DNA from: Clostridiales bacterium
Lineage (GTDB): Bacteria; Bacillota; Clostridia; Oscillospirales; UBA644
Assembly (NCBI GenBank): GCA_003343705.1
Contig: QAKR01000001.1
Span: 1 to 38,844 of the forward strand
Length of the DNA stretch: 38,844 nt
Direction: 5' to 3'
Numbering within the stretch: position 1 is the first letter of the stretch; each line of letters begins with the position of its first letter. Below are positions 33,060 through 38,844 of this stretch, in pieces. Below the pieces are notes generated by a model. It saw only the letters and a list, made by a program, of their open reading frames with translations. It was not told the DNA's origin and made no database searches. The position numbers were made by a program, and so were the translations under genes.

Positions 33060-33962
33060 CTATCCTTGCTTTACTAAAACCGCATGAACTGCAACTCGTT
33101 TGTTTTCATCTGTTCCTTTGCAAGTAGAAAGTGTTATTATTTTATCAGTTGATGAAAAGTTGAATTTTTTTAAAGAAGAAATGCTGTTACGATTTTGAAG
33201 CTTATTAACATAATTCACATAATCACTATCCGAAGAAAAATATGTTTTTCGATAGTCCGCGTCTGCTGTTGTTTCATACCATGAAAAAACTTGCCATACC
33301 GTCTTCTGTGTGGGTGTAGTTATATATACAAAATGATTATATGCATTTGCATACCACGCTTCAGCATCGTTTAAATATTTAAGTCCGCCGAATTTTTGCT
33401 TAGAGCGTGCATGACCATATATAACAGTATTTTTATTTGAAGTTATATTTGGCATAGATGCATTAAAATCAACGTAAATTGCGCCATTCGGGTTTTCTTG
33501 CCCACTATAATCATGAGAAAGATAGTATTCGTTGTTTGAACCTTGCATAAGAGGATTACTTATTGGTAAGCCGCTGACGCTTTCCGGCCCGGTAAATTTA
33601 AACCACCCGACTGCATCTGAAGATGAAGTTGATAATTTATCTTTATCATATTCAAGAAATGGTATTTTATTAAGATCCAACTCATCAACACCTATACGAA
33701 CTATTTCAGGCTGAGAATCTGAATAAACTATACCATCATCTGTATCATCTTCAGTGTTTGTATCAGGTGCCAATATTACATCAATATTTTTGCTTAAATT
33801 TTCCACAGATGATTTATCTATAACATCTAATATAAAGGTGTTATAGATATAAAATCCTGTACAAATAAGAGCCACTAAGGTAAAAAATATAATTAATACA
33901 GTTAAAATTATATCTTTTTTAGATTTTTTTTTAAATCTCTTTCCCTCAACTTTTCTCCACAT
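33060..33962 (-). CDS. srtB: Class B sortase (third of three)
   Basis: A 300-residue membrane-anchored protein with a basic start, one membrane segment (about 17-40) and an acidic linker. The sortase B domain has His184 (IYGHAR), Cys281 (TLSTCKG) and Arg289 (KRVAVHA). All three catalytic residues are present. Sortase B links surface proteins with NPxTN-like tails to peptidoglycan. It is a close paralogue of the next sortase upstream: the blocks FGGLKYLN, VWQ-FSWYETT and ISSLKKF are shared, which points to a fairly recent duplication. The ATG has only a weak AGGT site, 12 bases after the previous stop. No NPxTN-type substrate is encoded in the window. Confidence 0.92.
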   Translation of the reverse strand: MWRKVEGKRFKKKSKKDIILTVLIIFFTLVALICTGFYIYNTFILDVIDKSSVENLSKNIDVILAPDTNTEDDTDDGIVYSDSQPEIVRIGVDELDLNKIPFLEYDKDKLSTSSSDAVGWFKFTGPESVSGLPISNPLMQGSNNEYYLSHDYSGQENPNGAIYVDFNASMPNITSNKNTVIYGHARSKQKFGGLKYLNDAEAWYANAYNHFVYITTPTQKTVWQVFSWYETTADADYRKTYFSSDSDYVNYVNKLQNRNSISSLKKFNFSSTDKIITLSTCKGTDENKRVAVHAVLVKQG

Positions 33963-33974
33963 ATAATGTACCTA

Positions 33975-34913
33975 TCAATACTTTTCGTATTTTACAAGTT
34001 TAGCGTGAACTGCAACACGTTTTTCTTTGTCTAAAGTTTTACATGTTGACAGTGTAATAATATTATCATCCGGTTTAAAACTGAATTTCTTAAGGGATGA
34101 AATCTTGTTTCTGTCCTGTAATTTATTTAAATAATTAATGTAATCACTGTCAGACGGGAAATAAGATTCTCTGTAATTAGCATCAACAGTAGTTTCATAC
34201 CATGAGAAAATCTGCCATACTGTTTTTTCATGTTCGGTTGTAATAAATATAAAATGATTATTTGCATCAGCATACCAGCGTTTTGCTTCATTTAAATACT
34301 TAAGACCGCCGAATTTCAAATAGCTTCGAGCATGCCCGTAAATAACAATATTTTTATTACTCTTTATGTTTGACATATCAGCACGATAATCTACATAAAC
34401 ACTACCATTCGAATTATCTTTGTCAAGATAATCTTTAGATAGATATGTAGTATTATCTTTGCCCTGCAACAGAGGGACACTTATAGGTAAACCTTTAATT
34501 GAAGCCGGTCCTTCAAGATAAAACCAACCTTTTATATTCTTATTTGTATTTCTGAGTGTGTTAAAGTTCATTGTAAGAAAGTTTATATTAGCTAAATCTA
34601 TATCATCAACACCTACATACTTAATTGCGGATGTATCACTGTCCAGATTACTTGCGGAGTCACCCAGAGTATTTTCTGAATTATCATTTGTTGAAAAATT
34701 AATGCCTGCTTCACCTAATAATGCATTAATACCGTTTTTGTCTAGAGTATCTTTTATCCAATACTCGTAAACAAACAACCCGGCAGAAATAAGGAAAATA
34801 GCTATAAAAACTATCAAAAGAATATTAAGAAGCTTATTATTCTTTTTTTTGTTTTTTTGTTTATTGTTGTTATTCTCATTTTTATATCTTGTGCCTGAAG
34901 ATTTTTTATCCAT
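33975..34913 (-). CDS. srtB: Class B sortase (second of three)
   Basis: A 312-residue protein. The N-terminal cytoplasmic tail is asparagine/lysine-rich (NENNNNKQKNKKKNN), followed by a membrane segment (about 28-50), a linker of about 50 residues and the sortase B domain with His194, Cys291 and Arg299. It is the nearest relative of the neighbouring 300-residue sortase, but the first 100 residues differ strongly, so the two enzymes may be positioned or regulated differently. The gene lies ten bases after the sortase with the Ig-like domain. Confidence 0.92.
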   Translation of the reverse strand: MDKKSSGTRYKNENNNNKQKNKKKNNKLLNILLIVFIAIFLISAGLFVYEYWIKDTLDKNGINALLGEAGINFSTNDNSENTLGDSASNLDSDTSAIKYVGVDDIDLANINFLTMNFNTLRNTNKNIKGWFYLEGPASIKGLPISVPLLQGKDNTTYLSKDYLDKDNSNGSVYVDYRADMSNIKSNKNIVIYGHARSYLKFGGLKYLNEAKRWYADANNHFIFITTEHEKTVWQIFSWYETTVDANYRESYFPSDSDYINYLNKLQDRNKISSLKKFSFKPDDNIITLSTCKTLDKEKRVAVHAKLVKYEKY

Positions 34914-34923
34914 ATATTACACC

Positions 34924-36150
34924 CTATTCCAAAGGAACCCTTTCTCTTGTTTTTATAAGCTTTGCCTGAACGACGTATCGCACGTTTGAATTTGCATCGG
35001 CACATGTTATCAGGGTTATTATTTTATCAGTTTCAATAGGATCAGTTATGCCGTAATCACGTGTGAAAAGAGTTTTATAAAACGGCGAATAACGACTGTC
35101 TGTGGTCTCCATGCGGCTACGCCAAGTTGCTGCATAAAGCCTGAATTCATTTGCATCTTGCTGCAATGTAAAAAGCGTACCTTTTGATGTTGCATCAACA
35201 ATTTCCGCAGAACTATATTTCTCATTGACAACACTTTCAGGAAGTAAAAAATTCGGAGTTGTAGCTGCAATTTGGTTTTCTGCAATATCAAAATTTGTAT
35301 AATAACAAGCATATACTTGCCATACGGTAGATTCTAATAAAGTGTTTAAATATATATATCTGTTGCTTTCATTCTCAAACCAGCTTTTACGCAATGTAAC
35401 TTTTTCAAGCTGATCAAATATATCTGTTCCGCGGGCATGCCCGAAAACAACCGTTTGTTGGTCTAAAACTCTTCTTTTATCTTTTATATGACAACGATAA
35501 TCTAAAAAAGCCGAACCGCTAAATTTAGGATAAAGATTAAACCCATGATCTAAATAAAACTCACGATCTGTAAACGATGTTTTTTGTGCTACGGGTAAAT
35601 TTATATTTGTGCCAGGCACATATATCCAGGCAACAGCATCGTTGTTGTATATATTATATTCCATAAGATTGTCACTGGACAGAAACCCGTCTGAGTCAAT
35701 AACCGGTTCGGGAATAGCCGGAACCGGAGGCCCCGGATCTTGCTCAAGATTACCCCCGTCTTCTATGTCTGAAACATTTTCTCCGATATCGACGATAACC
35801 ATACAAATTGCTTCGTACTTTTTGCCATCAATTGCAGTTTGAACAACAGCTGCTGCAACACCGCTTTTTACAGCCGTTACAACACCGCTTTCATCAAAAG
35901 TGATAATTGAATCATTCGAGGATGAATATTCCAAAACAGCTTTATCATTTTTAGGTGTAAGAGTGGCTGACAGTACGCATTTTACGTTTTTATCAGTAAT
36001 TTCAAGTTCTTCAGAACTTAATGTAAGAGTATATACAGTTTCAGAAGTAAGCCCTTTTGAAAAATTATTAAATAACAGAAAAACAAGTGCGAGAAGAAGC
36101 GCAGCCGCACAACATGAAGATATTAATAAAATCAGCTTTCGCCTTGACAT
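34924..36150 (-). CDS. srtB: Class B sortase with an Ig-like (Big_2) domain
   Basis: A 408-residue protein. A membrane segment (6-27) is followed by a Big_2-like Ig domain (about 37-122: DESGVVTAVKSG, AICMVIVD), a proline-rich linker (about 139-150) and a sortase B domain with His238 (VFGHAR), Cys383 (TLITCAD) and Arg391. The loop between the His and Cys motifs is longer than in the other two sortases. An extra Ig-like domain between membrane anchor and sortase is unusual and may hold the enzyme away from the membrane or bind a partner. A strong AGGAGG precedes the start. It is first in the sortase operon. Confidence 0.9.
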   Translation of the reverse strand: MSRRKLILLISSCCAAALLLALVFLLFNNFSKGLTSETVYTLTLSSEELEITDKNVKCVLSATLTPKNDKAVLEYSSSNDSIITFDESGVVTAVKSGVAAAVVQTAIDGKKYEAICMVIVDIGENVSDIEDGGNLEQDPGPPVPAIPEPVIDSDGFLSSDNLMEYNIYNNDAVAWIYVPGTNINLPVAQKTSFTDREFYLDHGFNLYPKFSGSAFLDYRCHIKDKRRVLDQQTVVFGHARGTDIFDQLEKVTLRKSWFENESNRYIYLNTLLESTVWQVYACYYTNFDIAENQIAATTPNFLLPESVVNEKYSSAEIVDATSKGTLFTLQQDANEFRLYAATWRSRMETTDSRYSPFYKTLFTRDYGITDPIETDKIITLITCADANSNVRYVVQAKLIKTRERVPLE

Positions 36151-36276
36151 TTATGCCTCCTGTAATTTAAAGTTTTTCATATAAAACTACATAATATAGC
36201 AATTTCATTAACTTTTTATAATGATGAGAATTGTTCTACGTCCAGTATATTAATTATATCGCTAAAATGTATTAAT

Positions 36277-37272
36277 TTAAGTTAGAAATTGTGATATATC
36301 GTTAACATATTCAGGCATGCAGGCGGAGATTATCTGCAAGACTATGTTTTTTACAGTAAAACCGTATAAGGACATCAACTCTTTGGGTTTACCCGACTTA
36401 CCAAAAATATCTCCAACCCCTATACGAAAAACTTCAACACCATTCCGTCTACCGGAAAGCTTTGCTCCACATATACATTCACATACGGCACTACCAAATC
36501 CACCCACAATGGAATGCTCTTCAAGGGTAACCAATAGTCCCGTTTCTGCAGCACAACGTATAATTTCCCGTTCATCCAACGGCTTTACGAAAGGCATATC
36601 AACAATACGAACAGATAGCCCGATTTTTTCTAAAACATCAGAAACTTCTGCTGCTAAAGAACAAAAAGGGCCGCAAAATAAAAGGGTGGCCATACTGCCT
36701 TCCCTAAATAAGAAACTTTTATTAGATAAAAAATTAATTGTTTTTTCCGGGTAATAATCAAGTGTTTCAACTCTTCCAAGACGAATATAAACCGGACCGT
36801 CGTGTGAAGCAGCATACCGTATAGCGGCACGGGTTTGTTCTGCATCAGAAGGGACAAGAACAACCATCCCCGGAATGGCTCGCATTAATGCAATATCTTC
36901 AAGGCATTGATGAGTGGCTCCGTCTTCCCCCACAGAAATCCCTGCATGAGTTGCAACAAATTTTACATTCAAATTTGTATATGCGACATTGTTTCTTATT
37001 TGATCGTATGCACGCCCTGCTAAAAACATTGCAAAAGAAGATACAAAAACAGTGTTCCCGGAGGCTGCTAAGCCTGCGGCAACAGATACCATATTCTGTT
37101 CGGCTATACCACAGTTAAAAAAACGATCAGGAAACATTTTGCCAAAAGAGGATGTTTTTGTAGATGTTGCTAAATCACCGTCTAAAACCACTATTTTATC
37201 GTTTTCTTTTGCTATTTCAATTATTTCATTCCCGTAAACTTGTCTAAGCATTGATTTCATAAAAATGAGCAT
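36277..37272 (-). CDS. tkt: Transketolase, C-terminal subunit
   Basis: A 331-residue protein covering the pyrimidine-binding and C-terminal domains of transketolase. The motifs include KIVVLDGDLATSTKTSSF, RFFNCGIAEQNMVSVAAGLA (the family glutamate in the EQN motif) and HAGISVGEDGATHQCLEDI. Split transketolases are common in Clostridia and archaea. It works with the N-terminal half encoded upstream (37349-38183). The start is not certain: ATG 37272 has AAAGG only three bases away, and ATGs at 37260 and 37251 follow. It transfers two-carbon units in the pentose phosphate pathway. Confidence 0.92.
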   Translation of the reverse strand: MLIFMKSMLRQVYGNEIIEIAKENDKIVVLDGDLATSTKTSSFGKMFPDRFFNCGIAEQNMVSVAAGLAASGNTVFVSSFAMFLAGRAYDQIRNNVAYTNLNVKFVATHAGISVGEDGATHQCLEDIALMRAIPGMVVLVPSDAEQTRAAIRYAASHDGPVYIRLGRVETLDYYPEKTINFLSNKSFLFREGSMATLLFCGPFCSLAAEVSDVLEKIGLSVRIVDMPFVKPLDEREIIRCAAETGLLVTLEEHSIVGGFGSAVCECICGAKLSGRRNGVEVFRIGVGDIFGKSGKPKELMSLYGFTVKNIVLQIISACMPEYVNDISQFLT

Positions 37273-37348
37273 TTACCTTTAATAGTGTTTTATATATGTA
37301 AAATATTAAAGTATTTATGCTCCCCACACCACCCTTGTATAATTTTAC

Positions 37349-38183
37349 TCAAGTTAAACTTTTAGGTTCGCTGCATTCCAGTTCCTCGACAGCTTTTCTA
37401 TATTCACGCTCATTTGGAGCCTTACCATGCCAGATAACTTTATCTTCCATAAAAGAAATGCCTTTTCCCTTTATCGTGTTTGCAATAATAACAGTAAAGC
37501 GATTTTGTTCTTCATCAAAAGAGGTGAGAGCCGTACGTATTTGGTTTATATCGTTACCATCAATCTCCATCACATTTGCACCGAAAGCCTTAAGCTTGTC
37601 TTCAAGCGGAGCAGTATTCAAAATTGACTCTGTTCTACCACTTAACTGCAGCCCGTTTTTATCTATAATTACACAAAGATTATCCAGATTGTTATGAGCG
37701 GCAAACATAAGACTTTCCCAAATCTGGCCTTCATTTAACTCTCCGTCGCCTGTTATTACATAAACATTATACGGAATTTTATTTACCTTTGAAGCCATTG
37801 CCATTCCGGCAGCAGCAGAAACGCCCATTCCCAATGAACCTGATGACATGTCCACCCCAGGAGTAGCAACCATAGAAGGCATTCCTTCTAAAAAACCCGA
37901 AGTTTTACGTAAATTATCGAGTTCTGAAACATCAAAAAAAACCTTTTAGAGCCAACGCAGCATATAAAGCCGGACAAGCATGGCCTTTAGATAAAACCAG
38001 TCTGTCTCGGTTTGGATTTTTAGGTTCCTTGGGGAAATATCTCATTTTTTCATTATATAAAACTGCTAAAATATCCGTGCACGAAAGAGAGCTGCCGATA
38101 TGCCCGCAGCCTGCTTTATATACAGCCTTTAAAGAAAGTAACCTTATTTGCTTTGCAAATTCATATGTATTCAAATTTAACAC
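37349..38183 (-). pseudogene. tkt: Transketolase, N-terminal subunit, frameshifted in a run of eight A
   Basis: Two pieces together make a normal 277-residue TPP-binding subunit. The first (38183-37932, 83 residues) has GCGHIGSS and SKGHACPALYAAL. The second has the TPP/Mg motif (ITGDGELNEGQIWES). The break is at 37934-37941, where eight A on the plus strand give GGT TTT TTT TGA. With seven, the frame continues through DVSELDNLRKTSGF, which is in the right place for the family. The gene may be a true mutation, a sequencing error, or rescued by slippage. The second piece alone could start at 37882. The start is GTG 38183, or TTG 38174 with AGGTG in front. Confidence 0.85.
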
Positions 38184-38197
38184 CTATATTATTAATT

Positions 38198-38844
38198 TTA
38201 TTGGTACCTAAGTTCTGTTTCACTTTTATAATCATCTGCTGAAACAACATATGCATTTGAAAAATACATTGTTGCAGATGTTTTTTTATTAAAACCAAGT
38301 CTAAAATTTCCTATCTCAGAATTTGGTTCAGTAACAGAGATTTCTGAAGATACAGTTATTGGTTTTGCGTTATAAATTGTCTTTGAATTACATGTAGTTA
38401 CAGAGGTACCGACAGAACCAGAGAAAGAAACCCCCAAAATCTCCGAACTCTCAATACTTACGTTAAAACATATCCTATTATATTGAGATAAATCAACATT
38501 TGTAAAAAGCTGCGCAGGAATATTTATATATGTCATCTCAGAGGTAAAATCAACTTTAAGCGTATATGTTCCATCCTTCGAAATTATGCTTATACGATCT
38601 GCATATTTGGGATTTGCTTGTTTTAAAAGCTCTATTGCATTATCTTTTTCAAGATTAAGCAACAGTGCAGACGAGTTTATAGTTTTTGTTGCAATTATAG
38701 GACGCGTATATAAATTCTCATTAACAGTAATATCTATAGTATCCGAAAACTCACTGTTTAAATAAGAATATTTGTATATATCAAATTTATCTCCCTTAGT
38801 GACATTAATTAAAGTAGAATTATTAAAAGAAACTTTTTCCCCGT
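38198..38844 (-). CDS. Partial surface or secreted protein, 3' end
   Basis: The frame is open from the window edge to the stop at 38198, giving at least 215 residues; an internal TTG at 38662 is not a needed start. The protein is rich in Ser, Thr, Asn and Val. It contains a predicted beta-rich block (NRICFNVSIES, LGVSFSGSVG, FRLGFNKKTSAT) resembling a carbohydrate-binding module. There is no dockerin and no sortase motif at its C-terminus (ETELRYQ). The family is not recognised. It is 14 bases before the transketolase gene, so it may share a transcript with it. Confidence 0.6.
   Translation of the reverse strand, partial: GEKVSFNNSTLINVTKGDKFDIYKYSYLNSEFSDTIDITVNENLYTRPIIATKTINSSALLLNLEKDNAIELLKQANPKYADRISIISKDGTYTLKVDFTSEMTYINIPAQLFTNVDLSQYNRICFNVSIESSEILGVSFSGSVGTSVTTCNSKTIYNAKPITVSSEISVTEPNSEIGNFRLGFNKKTSATMYFSNAYVVSADDYKSETELRYQ

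Overview
The window looks like chromosome from a low-GC, strictly anaerobic member of the Clostridia, probably Oscillospirales/Ruminococcaceae-like. The signs are AT-rich DNA with AAAGGA/GGAGG-type ribosome binding sites and consensus TTGACA-N17-TATAAT promoters, [FeFe]-hydrogenases, ThyX instead of ThyA, a split transketolase, class B sortases, and dockerin and cohesin modules. No species can be named from the sequence alone, and no mobile element, CRISPR array or rRNA gene was seen.

Layout. (1) 1-6559: the 3' part of a tRNA-Thr gene is cut by the window edge. Divergent from it is a housekeeping run on the plus strand: holA, an RNase M5-like Toprim gene, a FemAB-type peptidoglycan bridge enzyme and pyrE, then a glycosyltransferase and a B12-binding radical SAM gene. 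(2) 6560-11476: a 366-base non-coding region with two long hairpins, tandem ATATCGATAT palindromes and a promoter leads into a four-gene hydrogenase operon. It encodes a small [2Fe-2S] protein, a sensory-type [FeFe]-hydrogenase with a PAS domain, a SpoIIE-type phosphatase and a second, catalytic-looking [FeFe]-hydrogenase. The set resembles the hfs cluster of Thermoanaerobacterium and the hydS/hydA2 locus of Ruminococcus albus. (3) 11546-20910, minus strand: a secreted island. It holds a dockerin subtilase with leucine-rich repeats, a dockerin protein that keeps only the protease propeptide, and a two-gene operon of a cohesin protein followed by a glycosidase-like protein with an N-terminal dockerin.

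(4) 21062-27896, minus strand: nine tightly packed housekeeping genes behind a perfect consensus promoter. They are thyX, dTMP kinase, DJ-1 family, 5-formyl-THF cyclo-ligase, CPBP membrane protease, mltG, trmR, a zinc-ribbon membrane protein and a U32 (TrhP-like) gene. TrmR and TrhP act in succession on the tRNA wobble uridine. (5) 28146-33001, plus strand: an operon of an unknown membrane protein, a dockerin glycerophosphodiesterase with two tandem barrels, and a GH39-like lipoprotein, ended by a strong bidirectional terminator. (6) 33060-38844, minus strand: three tandem class B sortases, a split transketolase whose N-terminal gene is frameshifted in a run of eight A, and the 3' end of a probable surface protein.

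Taken together, the accessory part describes a cell-surface or secreted protein-assembly system. Four dockerin proteins (a protease, a free propeptide, a glycosidase-like protein and a phosphodiesterase), one cohesin protein with an unusual repeat architecture, and three sortases lie within about 25 kb. The propeptide-dockerin gene beside the protease-dockerin gene, and the cohesin protein built on four FIVAR-like repeats, are the most likely places for undescribed biology. All functions are inferred from motifs recognised by eye; no database search was run.
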